Shown: positions 42,539 to 52,013 of the stretch, piece after piece
Numbering within the stretch: the first letter of the stretch is position 1
Layout: each line of letters begins with the position of its first letter
DNA from: Sphingomonas sp. 3P27F8
GTDB taxonomy: Bacteria > Pseudomonadota > Alphaproteobacteria > Sphingomonadales > Sphingomonadaceae
Direction: 5' to 3'
DNA: 64,000 nt
NCBI RefSeq assembly: GCF_005502745.1
Contig: NZ_SCNL01000002.1
Coordinates: 248,001 to 312,000 of the forward strand
Notes under the pieces: model-generated
The model's input: the letters and a program-made list of their open reading frames with translations, nothing else
Told to the model about the DNA's origin: nothing
Databases searched by the model: none
Position numbers and translations under genes: made by a program

Positions 42539-43789
42539 ATGAGCGAAAACCGCAGTGCAAGCCCTTCGTGGTTTCCCCGAAGCCCCGTGCCGGTCGCCAT
42601 CCTGCTCGGCGCCGTCGCGGAGGCGCTGTTCCTCGTGCGTGTCGCGGTGCCGCACAAGATGGTGTTCGACGAAATCTATTATGTGCCGGCGGCTCGGACG
42701 TTCCTCGAACAGTCGCGCTTGCTCAATTTGGAGCATCCGCCGCTCGCAAAGGAACTGATCGCGCTCGGCATCCACATGCTGGGCGATACGCCGGTCGGGT
42801 GGCGTTTCATGTCCACATTTGCCGGCACGGCGACGGTGGTGGCGGTCTTCGCGATCGTCCAGTTGATGACGGGACGGCTGCGTGCCAGCCTGTTCGCAGG
42901 CGTGCTGGCGCTGCTGAACTTCACCATCTTCGTGCAGGCCAGAGTCGCCACGCTGGACGGCTTCATGGCGGCATTTCTGACCGCCGCGATCGCCATGATC
43001 GCTTGGGCGATGCGGCGCGGCGGCTGGGGAAAGTGGATGGCGGGAAGCGCGCTGCTGGGTGCGGCGACCGCATGCAAATGGGCCGCTGCGCCCTATGTCG
43101 CGTTCGCCGGCATCGCTTTCCTGGTGCTGAAGCGGGGGGATGCGCGGCGCTGGCCGGGGCTCCATGCGCTGCCCGCGCTCGCGACGCTCGGCGCGATTTC
43201 GGTCGTCATTTATTTCGCGACCTTCCTGCCGCTCTTCCACTTCGCCGTGGAGCCGCTGTCGTGGCGAGGTCTGCTACCGCTTCAGAAATACATGTTTGCG
43301 CAGCAGGTTCAGGTGTTGCCTTCGCACATATACCAGTCGAGCTGGTGGACGTGGCCGCTGTTGATCCGCCCGATCTGGTATCTTTACGAACCGGTAGATG
43401 GCGCGCAGCGTGGCATCCTGATGATCGGCAATCCGGTGGTGATGTGGGGCGGCCTGGTCGCGGTGGCGGCATGCCTGTGGGGCTGGATGAAAAAGCGTGA
43501 CACCCGGCTGCTCGCCGCTTTCGCGTTGTGGGTGGCTAGCGTCGGGATCTTCGCGATCATTCCCAAATCGCTGGGCTTCTATTATTATTATTACCCTTCG
43601 AGCATCTTCATCGTCATCGCCATCGCCGCCGCCTTCGATCACTGGCGATCGCAGCGCGCGCGGTGGGACCGGCGTTTTGCAATGGCGGCGCTCGCGATGG
43701 CGGTCTATTTCTTTCCCGTGCTATCGGCGACGGCGCTCAGCGGCCCGGCGGCCTTCCATTACTGGACATGGCTGCCGTCCTGGATCTGA
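42539..43789 (+). CDS. Phospholipid carrier-dependent glycosyltransferase (PMT/GT39-like)
   Basis: Integral membrane glycosyltransferase of 416 residues with about ten hydrophobic segments. The first extracytoplasmic loop has the catalytic-type FDEIYY motif and EHPPLAKELIALG, the signature of protein O-mannosyltransferases and related lipid-linked sugar transferases. Further loops carry FVQARVATLDGF and WWTWPLLIRP, also PMT features. It takes a sugar from a polyprenyl-phosphate donor to an extracytoplasmic acceptor; the acceptor is unknown. It diverges from metZ and is convergent with leuB, six bases apart. Confidence 0.88.
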   Translation: MSENRSASPSWFPRSPVPVAILLGAVAEALFLVRVAVPHKMVFDEIYYVPAARTFLEQSRLLNLEHPPLAKELIALGIHMLGDTPVGWRFMSTFAGTATVVAVFAIVQLMTGRLRASLFAGVLALLNFTIFVQARVATLDGFMAAFLTAAIAMIAWAMRRGGWGKWMAGSALLGAATACKWAAAPYVAFAGIAFLVLKRGDARRWPGLHALPALATLGAISVVIYFATFLPLFHFAVEPLSWRGLLPLQKYMFAQQVQVLPSHIYQSSWWTWPLLIRPIWYLYEPVDGAQRGILMIGNPVVMWGGLVAVAACLWGWMKKRDTRLLAAFALWVASVGIFAIIPKSLGFYYYYYPSSIFIVIAIAAAFDHWRSQRARWDRRFAMAALAMAVYFFPVLSATALSGPAAFHYWTWLPSWI

Positions 43790-43795
43790 CCCCGG

Positions 43796-44839
43796 TTACA
43801 GCGCCGCCACGACCGCATCGCCCATTTCGCGCGTGGAGCAGGCGCCCCCGATATCCCCGGTGCGCTTGCCAGCCGCCAGCGCTTTCGCCACCGCCGCCTC
43901 GACGCGATCGGCCGCATCCGCCAGTTTGAGCGAGTGCCTCAGCATCATCGCGGCGGAAAGGATCGCCGCGCAGGGGTTCGCCTTCCCCTGCCCCGCGATA
44001 TCCGGCGCGGAGCCATGAATCGGCTCGTACAGCCCCTTGCCGGCTGCATCGAGGGAGGCCGACGGCAGCAGCCCGATCGACCCCACGCACATCGATGCCT
44101 GATCGGACAGGATATCACCAAAGAGGTTGCCGGTGACGATCACGTCGAACTGTCCGGGATTGCGCACAAGCTGCATCGCCGCGTTATCGACATACATGTG
44201 CGTCAGCTCGACATCCGCGTAATCCGCCGCCGTCTCGATCACCACATCGCGCCAGAGCTGCGACGTTTCGAGCACATTGGCCTTGTCCACCGAGCACAAT
44301 CTGTTGCGCCGCCGGCGCGCCGCTTCAAATCCCGCGATCGCGATACGGCGCACCTCTGCCTCGTCGTAACTCATCACGTCATATCCCTGGCGCAGGCCGG
44401 CCGACGTGGTGCGCATGCCCTTCTCGCCGAAATATACATCGCCGTTCAGTTCGCGAACGATCAGCAGATCGATCGCCCGCGCCACTTCCGGGCGGAGCGC
44501 GGACGCATCCTCCAGCCCGGCGAACAGCTTGGCGGGGCGCAGATTGGCGAACAGGGCGAGCTCCTTGCGCAGCCCGAGGATCGCCTGTTCAGGGCGCAGA
44601 TGACGTTCCAGCCCGTCGCAGCCGGGATCGCCGACCGCGCCGAACAGGATCGCGTCCGCGCGCCGCGCCACCGCCAGCGTTTCGGACGGCAACGGATGGC
44701 CGGTCGCATGATAGGCGGCACCGCCCACCAGCGCCTCTTCAAACGAAAGCCCGAGCCCGAGTGCCTCGATCACCCGCCTCGCCTCGATGGTCACTTCGGG
44801 GCCGATGCCGTCGCCGGCGAGGATCGCGATCACTGCCAT
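43796..44839 (-). CDS. leuB: 3-isopropylmalate dehydrogenase
   Basis: Leucine-pathway enzyme of 347 residues that oxidises and decarboxylates 3-isopropylmalate. The NAD site GDGIGPEV (residues 9-16), substrate Arg cluster around [13 protein letters not shown], the [11 protein letters not shown] strand and the metal-binding [12 protein letters not shown] plus [11 protein letters not shown] and [18 protein letters not shown] are all present (shown in part). Length fits. It stands alone, without leuACD in the window. Confidence 0.96.
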   Translation of the reverse strand: MAVIAILAGDGIGPEVTIEARRVIEALGLGLSFEEALVGGAAYHATGHPLPSETLAVARRADAILFGAVGDPGCDGLERHLRPEQAILGLRKELALFANLRPAKLFAGLEDASALRPEVARAIDLLIVRELNGDVYFGEKGMRTTSAGLRQGYDVMSYDEAEVRRIAIAGFEAARRRRNRLCSVDKANVLETSQLWRDVVIETAADYADVELTHMYVDNAAMQLVRNPGQFDVIVTGNLFGDILSDQASMCVGSIGLLPSASLDAAGKGLYEPIHGSAPDIAGQGKANPCAAILSAAMMLRHSLKLADAADRVEAAVAKALAAGKRTGDIGGACSTREMGDAVVAAL

Positions 44840-44883
44840 GAATGTCCCTTTCGTTCGCGCGTGCTCTTAGGCGCTGCGTGCGA

Positions 44884-45615
44884 TCAGGCAACCACCCTTT
44901 TCAGCCGATCGAGCAGGCGCCCGCGTGCGACGAGGAGCTCGGCGCGGCGATCGACGAGAATGTCGCGCGCCAGAAAATGGCCGGTCAGGTCAAGTGCCGC
45001 GAGCACATCGCTCCACCCTGCCTCGCCGCCCTCGCGGAGAAATGGCGGCAGCGCGAACAGCCGCGATTCGTAGCCGGTCGCCGCCGCACGACTCACCGCC
45101 GCGCCGCTTTTCGGGCTGACGAAGGCGAGATCACCCGCCTCCCCCGTCACCGCGCACCGATAGAGATCCAGGCCGAAGCCGAGCTCGGCGAGGAGCAATA
45201 GCTCATACCGTGCAACGCTCCCCGCCCAACCGCGCGCGGCCGGGGCCGCCTCGATCGCGTCCAATACCCCGGCAAGCGCATCGTGAAGACGGGGAAAGGG
45301 TTGCGCCTCAGGCAGCGTCACCGCAGTTAACGCACTCAGCCACTCGATCGCGGCGGCGGGCAGCGGCGCGGCGAACAATCCGGCGCGGCTGTGCAGCAGT
45401 TCCACGGTCAGCGCGGCAAGCTGGTCATCGCTGCGCGCGCGCCATTCGCCACGGATCAGGTTCGCCGGCTGGAGCACCGGCCCGATCCGCCGCGAGCGCC
45501 CGCCGCGCACATAGCCGGGCTGAACCCCATCCGACGCGGTGAGCGCACGTACGACCGCACCATGTTCGCCATGAGCACGAACGGCGAGAACGATGGCATC
45601 GGCAACCAGGTGCAT
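44884..45615 (-). CDS. recO: DNA repair protein RecO
   Basis: RecFOR-pathway mediator of 243 residues. The N-terminal OB domain starts [22 protein letters not shown] and has YVRGGRSRR, a typical basic DNA-binding loop. The central helical part ([23 protein letters not shown]) and C-terminal region ([16 protein letters not shown]) follow the family. It loads RecA on SSB-coated DNA. ATG 45615 is chosen; the frame is open 12 codons further without a better start. Confidence 0.92.
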   Translation of the reverse strand: MHLVADAIVLAVRAHGEHGAVVRALTASDGVQPGYVRGGRSRRIGPVLQPANLIRGEWRARSDDQLAALTVELLHSRAGLFAAPLPAAAIEWLSALTAVTLPEAQPFPRLHDALAGVLDAIEAAPAARGWAGSVARYELLLLAELGFGLDLYRCAVTGEAGDLAFVSPKSGAAVSRAAATGYESRLFALPPFLREGGEAGWSDVLAALDLTGHFLARDILVDRRAELLVARGRLLDRLKRVVA

Positions 45616-45654
45616 CAGCGATATGTAAGACGGCGCGGCGCACCGCGCCATCGC

Positions 45655-46536
45655 TCAGGCGCGTCGGAGGCGGCGCGCGATCCTGGCGAGTGCCGGCGTC
45701 CGCGCGGCGCGCGCGGCGAGCCGCATCGTGGTGTCGAACCCGCTAACCGCTGCGACCACCGCGCGATTGGCGAGCGTGGGTCGCAGCAGCAGCAGATCGC
45801 GGCAGCGGATGCCGCCGCTCGCGAACGCGCGCTTGTGCTGCCCCTCGCCCTCGGTGAAGTCGAACCGGCGGAAGCGATCGCCGAACAGATCCGCCAGCGC
45901 GACCGCCATCAGCACGCTGCCGGGAGAAAGTGCGCCGTGCACCGGATCGTGCCCAACATGATCGTAGCGCAACGTATTCCCATCCGCGCCGCACCAGAGA
46001 TACGCGATCGGTACGTCACGCAGGAACAGCAGCCACGCGCGGACCCCGTCTTCGGCCGCCAGCGCCTGCCCGTGCGCCGGATCGGCGGGCAGCCCGGAAC
46101 CGAGCAACCGTTCCTGATAAGTCGTTTCGGACACGGCTCGCGCCAGTGGATGACATTCGGCCAGCTCGGCAGGCGTACGGTAGCGGCGCACGTCCAGCGT
46201 TCCGCCGTTCGCGGCCGCGAGCTTCTTTTCCTTGCGCTTCATCGTCGCGCGGGCGTTGCCGGACAGTCCCGCCAGCCACGCCGCCTCGCCCGCCCGGAGA
46301 TCGACAAAATAGCGGATGTAGCGCTGGCGGACGAACGCGATGCCCGGCCACGAAGGTGACAGCGCATCCGGCAGTGAGGTGAGCAGATAACCATGCTCGG
46401 CGCTATCAAGCGGCGGAAGTTCGGGCAGCTCCGCCCCGAGCGCCTGATCGAGCGACAGCGCCACCCGGCGCAAGCGTCGCGGCACTTCGGCAATGGTGCG
46501 GGCACCGATCTGGAGCCGGAGCGCACTGGCGCTCAC
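45655..46536 (-). CDS. GNAT/FemAB-like acyltransferase paired with a deacetylase
   Basis: Protein of 293 residues with a C-terminal GNAT (BioF2/FemAB-like) domain. Features: YFVDLRAGEAAWLAGLSGNARATMKRKEKK (core LSGNARATMKRKEKK, usual substrate-binding helix), PIAYLWCG, YDHVGHDPVHGALSPGSVLM and FDFTEGEGQHKRAFASGG (FTEGEGQHKRAF marks the family). Start is GTG 46536 overlapping the deacetylase stop by GTGA, so the two are coupled. It resembles in layout the FemAB-deacetylase pair in the exosortase operon. The substrate is unknown, possibly a cell-surface glycan. Confidence 0.8.
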   Translation of the reverse strand: MSASALRLQIGARTIAEVPRRLRRVALSLDQALGAELPELPPLDSAEHGYLLTSLPDALSPSWPGIAFVRQRYIRYFVDLRAGEAAWLAGLSGNARATMKRKEKKLAAANGGTLDVRRYRTPAELAECHPLARAVSETTYQERLLGSGLPADPAHGQALAAEDGVRAWLLFLRDVPIAYLWCGADGNTLRYDHVGHDPVHGALSPGSVLMAVALADLFGDRFRRFDFTEGEGQHKRAFASGGIRCRDLLLLRPTLANRAVVAAVSGFDTTMRLAARAARTPALARIARRLRRA

Positions 46537-47480
46537 ACCGCGCGCTCCTCGATGATGTTCGACCACGCCTGCTCCACCTGTCGCAGGCGACGACGGCTGT
46601 AATGCGGGGGAAGCGGCTGATCCGGCCGGCCGAGCGGCATGTCAGGACGATCACGGAAATGCACCGTCGGCGCCTCCAAACGGCGCGCATCCAGCAGTTC
46701 GCACAATTGCGCGAACCGGCGCGCATGGATCATGTTTGGCCGCGTGCCATTGCGCACCGCGAGTTCGAAACTATGGCCGACGATGGTTGTGGCGACATGC
46801 CCGGCCGCCACCGCATGATCGAGCGCGGCGGTCTGCTCGCGGATCGACAGCGCACACACCTGAAACGGGCGGCGCTGATCCGGCTGATCCTCGATCACCG
46901 TGACGGGCACCTCGACAATACCGAGCCGGGCGACCGGCGCGATCTGGATCGGCGGAAGATCGATCGCACTTGGCCACGGATGCTCGGCACCATTGTGGCT
47001 GCTGTCATAAGCGAACCCGAGGGACGCCAGCGCCGCCAGTGTATTGTCATTCGCGGCGTAGCTGCCGCCACGAAAGGCGATCGGCATCGGCGCGCCGGCC
47101 TCGACCAGCAGCGCCATCGCGCGGACAATCAGGGCGCGCTGCTCCTCGCGGGAAAAGCCACTCAACTCGAAGCCGCCGTGCCGCTCACGATCGTCGAGCG
47201 AGGCGCCGCGCCAGTTAGGGTGAAGATGAAGCTGCACTTCCTGCCCGGCGGCGAGGATCGTCTTCACCACCGTGCGGATTGGCTCGATGCCATAGACCAG
47301 CGCCGGCATCGGATCGACAAAGAATGTCGCCTTCAGCCGGTGCCGCGCCAGCACATCGAGCTGGTGCGTGATGCCTACATCGGCGGGTTCGAGCGAGCGC
47401 ATCACGACGCCGGCAGCCGATAGCCCGGCGGCGTGATGCCGCCAGCTCAACTCGGTGTCGATCGTCAGGAAAACGTGCAT
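46533..47480 (-). CDS. Polysaccharide deacetylase family protein
   Basis: CE4/NodB-type deacetylase of 315 residues, starting MHVFLTIDTELSWRHH. Catalytic Asp is in LTIDTE, followed by ATFFVDPMPAL and the metal-binding region EVQLHLHPNW, then AFRGGSYAAND (substrate loop). There is no signal peptide. It overlaps the acyltransferase gene (GTGA). The metal-ligand pattern HLHPNW differs from the usual HSxSH, as in a subset of the family. Together the pair probably modifies a glycan; the substrate is not known. Confidence 0.85.
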   Translation of the reverse strand: MHVFLTIDTELSWRHHAAGLSAAGVVMRSLEPADVGITHQLDVLARHRLKATFFVDPMPALVYGIEPIRTVVKTILAAGQEVQLHLHPNWRGASLDDRERHGGFELSGFSREEQRALIVRAMALLVEAGAPMPIAFRGGSYAANDNTLAALASLGFAYDSSHNGAEHPWPSAIDLPPIQIAPVARLGIVEVPVTVIEDQPDQRRPFQVCALSIREQTAALDHAVAAGHVATTIVGHSFELAVRNGTRPNMIHARRFAQLCELLDARRLEAPTVHFRDRPDMPLGRPDQPLPPHYSRRRLRQVEQAWSNIIEERAV

Positions 47481-47557
47481 CTGCGCGGGATATATGTTCC
47501 GGGGATGAACAAACCGCAAAGGTGCACACCGGCCCAATGGCGTGGCCAGCGGCGGCG

Positions 47558-49480
47558 CTATTTCGCATGATAGAAATCATATACCTGCCTCGCCACGGCA
47601 GCTGACACACCAGGCGCCTTCTGAAGATCCTCAAGGCTCGCGTTGCGCACGGCCCGCCCGGTGCCGAAATGCATCAGCAGCGCCTTCTTCCGCGCCGGGC
47701 CGATGCCCGGCACCTCATCCAACGGGCTCGCGCCCATTGCCTTTGCGCGTTTTTCGCGATGTGCGCCGATCGCGAAACGGTGCACCTCGTCGCGGAGACG
47801 CTGGAGATAGAATAGCACCGGCGCATTCACCGGCAGGGTGAATTCCCGGCCGTCCATAAGATGGAAAACCTCGCGCCCCTCCCGCCCGTGATGCGGCCCC
47901 TTGGCGATGCCGACCATGCAGATATCCTCGATTCCGAGTTCCTCCAGCACCGCCTTCGCCGCATTGAGTTGCCCGCGCCCGCCATCGAGCAGCACGAGAT
48001 CCGGCCAGGTTTCGCCGTCCCGATCGGGATCTTCCTCCAGCGCGCGGGCGAAGCGGCGTGTCAGCACCTCGCGCATCATCCCGAAATCGTCGCCGGGGAC
48101 GGTATTCTTGTCGCGGATGTTGAACTTGCGATACTGCCCCTTGCGGAAGCCTTCCGGGCCCGCGACCACCATCGCGCCCAGCGCGTTCGTGCCCTGGATA
48201 TGACTGTTATCGTAGATCTCGATGCGCTGCGGCGGCTCGGCCAGCCCGAACAGCTCGGCGACCTCGCGGTTGAGCTTCGCCTGCGTCGTGCTCTCCGCGA
48301 GCCGGCGTTCGAGCGCCTCCTCCGCATTTCGCTTCGCCTGGTCCATGAGCCGTCGCCGGGTGCCGCGCTGCGGCACCTCGATCACCACCTTGCGGCCGGC
48401 GACGTCGGTCAGCGCCTCCGCCAGGAGTGCCGCTTCCGGCACCGCCCGGTCGACCAGAACATTGCGCGCCGGGGGCACCTCCTCATAGAATTGCATCAGG
48501 AACTGCTGGAGAACCTCGTCTTCGGGCACGTCGGCAGTATGCGTGGGGAAGAAACTGCGGTGGCCCCAGTTCTGCCCGCCACGAATGAAGAACGCCTGGA
48601 TGCCGATCACCCCCTCATGACTGGCTAACGCGAATATATCCGCGTCGCCCACCCCCTCGGCGTTGATGAACTGGCTGCCCTGAATGAAGGTAAGCGCCTT
48701 CAGCCGATCGCGCAGTACAGCGGCCTGCTCGAAGTCCATCGCCTCCGCTGCGGCCGTCATCTGCGCGCCGAGCTTGGCCTGAACGTCGGTTGTCTTGCCG
48801 GAGAGAAACTTCTTCGCATCCGCCATCAGCTCGGCGTAACCTGCTGGATCGATCCGCCCCACGCACGGCGCCGAGCAGCGCTTGATCTGATAGAGGAGGC
48901 ATGGACGGTCGCGCGTCTTGAAGAAGCCGTCGGTGCAGCTTCGCAGAAGGAACAACTTCTGGAGCGCGTTGAGCGTGTTGTTGACGCTGCCGGCGCTGGC
49001 GAACGGGCCGTAATAATCCCCCTTCGCGCGCCGCGCACCGCGATGCTTCTGGATGCGCGGAAACTCATGATCGGCACGCAAAAGGATGAACGGGAATGAT
49101 TTATCGTCGCGCAACAGCACGTTATAGGCCGGGCGATACCGCTTGATGAGCTGCGCCTCGAGCAGCAGCGCCTCAGCCTCGTTATTCGTGGTCACGATCG
49201 TCATCGACCGGGTGAGCGCGACCATCCGCTGCAACCGGCGCGGCAGCCGCTCGACCTGCGTATAGTTGGACACGCGGTTCTTCAGCGCACGGGCCTTGCC
49301 CACGTAGAGCACGTCGCCGCGCGCATCATGCATCCGATAGACGCCGGATTTCTGCGGCAGCGTCTGCACCACATTGCGTATCGCCGCGACGCCGCCCTCC
49401 AGATCGGGCGCATCCGCGCCGCGAACGGCGTAGGTCGCCTTTTCCTCATTGAAGCGATCGGGGGGGCCATAAGAAGACAT
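47558..49480 (-). CDS. uvrC: Excinuclease ABC subunit C
   Basis: Nucleotide excision repair nuclease of 640 residues. The N-terminal GIY-YIG domain (about 43-125: SGVYRMHDARGDVLYVGKA, shown in part) makes the 3' incision. UVR motif (MDFEQAAVLRDRLKAL) is central. The C-terminal RNase H-like domain (IEIYDNSHIQG, LVLLDGGRGQL) makes the 5' cut, and a helix-hairpin-helix pair (VPGIGPARKKALLMHFG) ends the protein. Start ATG 49480 is chosen after comparison with the usual beginning MSSYGPPDRFNEE. Confidence 0.95.
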   Translation of the reverse strand: MSSYGPPDRFNEEKATYAVRGADAPDLEGGVAAIRNVVQTLPQKSGVYRMHDARGDVLYVGKARALKNRVSNYTQVERLPRRLQRMVALTRSMTIVTTNNEAEALLLEAQLIKRYRPAYNVLLRDDKSFPFILLRADHEFPRIQKHRGARRAKGDYYGPFASAGSVNNTLNALQKLFLLRSCTDGFFKTRDRPCLLYQIKRCSAPCVGRIDPAGYAELMADAKKFLSGKTTDVQAKLGAQMTAAAEAMDFEQAAVLRDRLKALTFIQGSQFINAEGVGDADIFALASHEGVIGIQAFFIRGGQNWGHRSFFPTHTADVPEDEVLQQFLMQFYEEVPPARNVLVDRAVPEAALLAEALTDVAGRKVVIEVPQRGTRRRLMDQAKRNAEEALERRLAESTTQAKLNREVAELFGLAEPPQRIEIYDNSHIQGTNALGAMVVAGPEGFRKGQYRKFNIRDKNTVPGDDFGMMREVLTRRFARALEEDPDRDGETWPDLVLLDGGRGQLNAAKAVLEELGIEDICMVGIAKGPHHGREGREVFHLMDGREFTLPVNAPVLFYLQRLRDEVHRFAIGAHREKRAKAMGASPLDEVPGIGPARKKALLMHFGTGRAVRNASLEDLQKAPGVSAAVARQVYDFYHAK

Positions 49481-49555
49481 CGCACCGAATCTAGGGGCGC
49501 TTGCCGTCGCCAGCAATGTGATAGAGCGGGCTCAGGACAGGAGAGGATAATCCCG

Positions 49556-50317
49556 ATGCGATTCGCCACTGCCACCGCTTGCGCCGCGCTGCTGCTCGCC
49601 GCGCCCGCTTTCGCCCAGCACGAGACGCACAACATGGGCGATCACGCGGTGCACGCCGCGCTCGCCGATCCCGCGCGGCCCGCCAAGGATGTGGAGCGCG
49701 ATGCCGCTCGCCATCCCGCCGAACTGCTCGCCTTCACGGGCATAAAGCCCGGCGACAAGGTGGCCGATTTCATCATGGGCGGCGGCTACTGGACCCGCAT
49801 CCTGGCGAAGACGGTTGGCGATAAGGGCAAGGTCTATGCCTATCAGCCCACTGAATTCATCGCCTACAAAGCGGCTTACGGCACCGATCAGGATGCCGCG
49901 GTCAAGCCTTATGCCAATGCTGTGGCGGTGCGCGAGTCGCTGGCGAGCTTTACACTTCCGAGGGATCTGGACGCCATCATCACCGTCGAGAACTGGCACG
50001 ATCTGCATCTTGCCAAATCGCCGGCCGGCGCCGGCGCGACGATCGCGAAGAAACTCTTCGACGCGTTGAAGCCAGGCGGGGTGCTGCTCGTGGTGGATCA
50101 CGTGGGCAGCGCGGGCAAGACGCCGTTCTCCGCTGCCGAAGCGCTGCATCGCGGCGATGCCGAGGCAACGAAGAAGGAAATCACCGGCGTCGGTTTCCGG
50201 CTCGCCGCCAGCAGTTCGCTCTATGCCAATCCGGCCGATCCGCACACCGCGACGGTGTTCGATCCCGCGATCCGCGGCAAGACCGATCAGTTCATCTACA
50301 AGTTCGTAAAGCCATAA
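49556..50317 (+). CDS. Exported class I SAM methyltransferase-like protein
   Basis: Protein of 253 residues with a clear signal peptide (MRFATATACAALLLAAPAFA/Q) and then a class I methyltransferase fold: GDKVADFIMGGGYWTRILAK (motif I, with GGG), VYAYQP, DAIITVENWHDL and LKPGGVLLVVDHV (core GGVLLVVDHV). GAGAGGA precedes ATG 49556. SAM is not expected in the periplasm, so this exported subgroup may bind another ligand or act differently. The gene diverges from uvrC and runs in the same direction as the next acyl-CoA dehydrogenase, six bases away. Confidence 0.82.
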   Translation: MRFATATACAALLLAAPAFAQHETHNMGDHAVHAALADPARPAKDVERDAARHPAELLAFTGIKPGDKVADFIMGGGYWTRILAKTVGDKGKVYAYQPTEFIAYKAAYGTDQDAAVKPYANAVAVRESLASFTLPRDLDAIITVENWHDLHLAKSPAGAGATIAKKLFDALKPGGVLLVVDHVGSAGKTPFSAAEALHRGDAEATKKEITGVGFRLAASSSLYANPADPHTATVFDPAIRGKTDQFIYKFVKP

Positions 50318-50323
50318 CGCCAC

Positions 50324-51493
50324 ATGATCCTAAGCCCCTTTGACGAAGAGAACTTCCCTGAGATCCGCGAAGGCGTCCGCAAGCTCTGCGCCGATTTTCC
50401 CGGCGAATACTGGCGCGGGCTGGACGAGAAGCGCGAATATCCGACCGCCTTCGTCCGCGCGCTGACGGAGGCGGGCTATCTCTCGGTGCTGATCCCGGAG
50501 GAATATGGCGGCTCCGGATTGGGACTGTCGGCAGCGGCGGCGATCCTGGAGACGATTCAGGCCGCCGGCTGCAACGGGGGCGCGTGCCATGCGCAGATGT
50601 ACACGATGGGCACGATTTTGCGCCATGGATCGGAGGAGCAGAAACGCGCCTATCTCCCCAGGATCGCCACCGGCGAGCTGCGCCTGCAGGCGTTCGGGGT
50701 GACGGAGCCGACCAGCGGAACCGACACCACCGCGCTGCGCACCACGGCGGTGCGCGACGGCGATGAGTATATCGTCAACGGCCAGAAGATCTGGACGAGC
50801 CGCGCCGAGCATTCCGATCTGATGCTGCTTCTGGCGCGCACCACGCCGCGCGATCAGGTGGCCAAGAAAACTGACGGCCTCTCCACCTTCATCGTCGACA
50901 TGCGCGAGGTGGTCGGCAAATCGCTCACCATCCGCCCGATCCGCACGATGATGAACCACGCCACGACCGAAGTGTTCTTCGACAATATGCGCATTCCGGC
51001 CGCCAATCTGCTCGGCGAGGAGGGCAAGGGATTTCGCTATATCCTCTCGGGCATGAACGCGGAGCGCGTGCTGATCGCGGCGGAATGCGTCGGCGATGCG
51101 AAATGGTTCACGACGAGATCGGTCGATTATGCCGGCGAACGGCATGTGTTCGGCCGCGCGATCGGCAAGAACCAGGGCATCTCCTTCCCGATCGCGCGCG
51201 CCTATGCCAACATGCGCGCGGCCGAGCTGATGGTGCATGAGGCCGCGCGACTGTACGAGGCGGGCAAGCCCAACGGCGCGGAGGCGAACATGGCGAAGAT
51301 GCTCGCCGCCGATGCCTCGGTCGAGGCGGGGAACGTCTGCATCCAGACGCACGGCGGCTTCGGCTTCGCCGAGGAATATGACGTGGAGCGCAAATTCCGC
51401 GAAACGCGTCTCTATCAGGTCGCGCCGATCTCGACGAACCTCATCCTGTCGTTCCTGGCGGAACACGTCCTGGGCCTTCCACGTAGTTATTGA
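50324..51493 (+). CDS. Acyl-CoA dehydrogenase family protein
   Basis: FAD enzyme of 389 residues that would oxidise an acyl-CoA to the 2-enoyl-CoA. The FAD/substrate motif AFGVTEPTSGTD and the GFGFAEEYDVERKFRE helix (HGGFGFAEEYDVER) are clear. At the place where many members have YEGT with the catalytic Glu, this protein reads LYQVAPIS, so the base must be elsewhere, as in the isovaleryl-CoA and related groups, or activity is altered. It is separated by 520 bases from btuB and is likely the last gene of a unit with the exported methyltransferase. Confidence 0.88.
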   Translation: MILSPFDEENFPEIREGVRKLCADFPGEYWRGLDEKREYPTAFVRALTEAGYLSVLIPEEYGGSGLGLSAAAAILETIQAAGCNGGACHAQMYTMGTILRHGSEEQKRAYLPRIATGELRLQAFGVTEPTSGTDTTALRTTAVRDGDEYIVNGQKIWTSRAEHSDLMLLLARTTPRDQVAKKTDGLSTFIVDMREVVGKSLTIRPIRTMMNHATTEVFFDNMRIPAANLLGEEGKGFRYILSGMNAERVLIAAECVGDAKWFTTRSVDYAGERHVFGRAIGKNQGISFPIARAYANMRAAELMVHEAARLYEAGKPNGAEANMAKMLAADASVEAGNVCIQTHGGFGFAEEYDVERKFRETRLYQVAPISTNLILSFLAEHVLGLPRSY

Positions 51494-51629
51494 GGATGGG
51501 CCGGATGCCGGGCGTATCGCGCTGCACGCGTGATCGGCGCCCTTCCGCGAAATCGATTGGCACCCGTTGTCTATTAGGATAGTGCGCGCCCCGGAAGCCC
51601 GGCGAAAGCCTGGTTTCCGAGATCGCGCC

Positions 51630-51824
51630 GGTGCCTTGAAAGAGGCTGAAAAAGCGGAACGCGGTGCGGGTGGCCTGCCATCCAAATCCGTGGCTGTCCT
51701 TGCAACTGTGAGCGGATAGCGCGACGCACATGTCCGGCCGATGCCGGACAGCCACTGGGCTGGTTTCGAGCCTGGGAAGGCGTGCATCGCGCGGTGACCC
51801 GCAAGCCAGGAGACCTTCCGGCGC
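51630..51824 (+). promoter_or_regulatory. Cobalamin riboswitch upstream of btuB
   Basis: The order of conserved elements matches the adenosylcobalamin aptamer: GGTGCC, then GCGGAACGCGGTG, CAACTGTGAGCGG, GCCACTGGGCTGG, GGGAAGGCGTG, and the B12 box AAGCCAGGAGACC (51803-51815). It lies in the only gap over 300 bases, before a TonB-dependent vitamin B12 receptor. Binding of B12 should switch off btuB. The region from 51494 to 51629 shows no other feature I can support. Confidence 0.92.
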
Positions 51825-51982
51825 TGTCGCTCATGCTGTGGTCCAAGGTTTGGCCAGAGCACGGATGTTACTCCGTTCGAGCGACGAACCGTGCGGCTGG
51901 GGCCGCAACGGCGCGCGCAGGTCGGACAGAGCGTCCGTTCGCCCTGCGTTCGTCGGCGTTCGCGCATGCGAGAACGGCCCCG

Positions 51983-52004
51983 CCGCGTCGCCAATTCGAC
52001 GCGG
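51983..52004 (+). promoter_or_regulatory. SD-masking hairpin before btuB
   Basis: CCGCGTCG (51983-51990) pairs perfectly with CGACGCGG (51997-52004) around CCAATT. The 3' arm runs into the GGGGG Shine-Dalgarno (52003-52007), six bases before the btuB ATG. It fits a translational expression platform for the cobalamin riboswitch upstream. About 160 bases separate it from the B12 box, so the switching path is not obvious. Confidence 0.55.
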
Positions 52005-52013
52005 GGGTATCCT

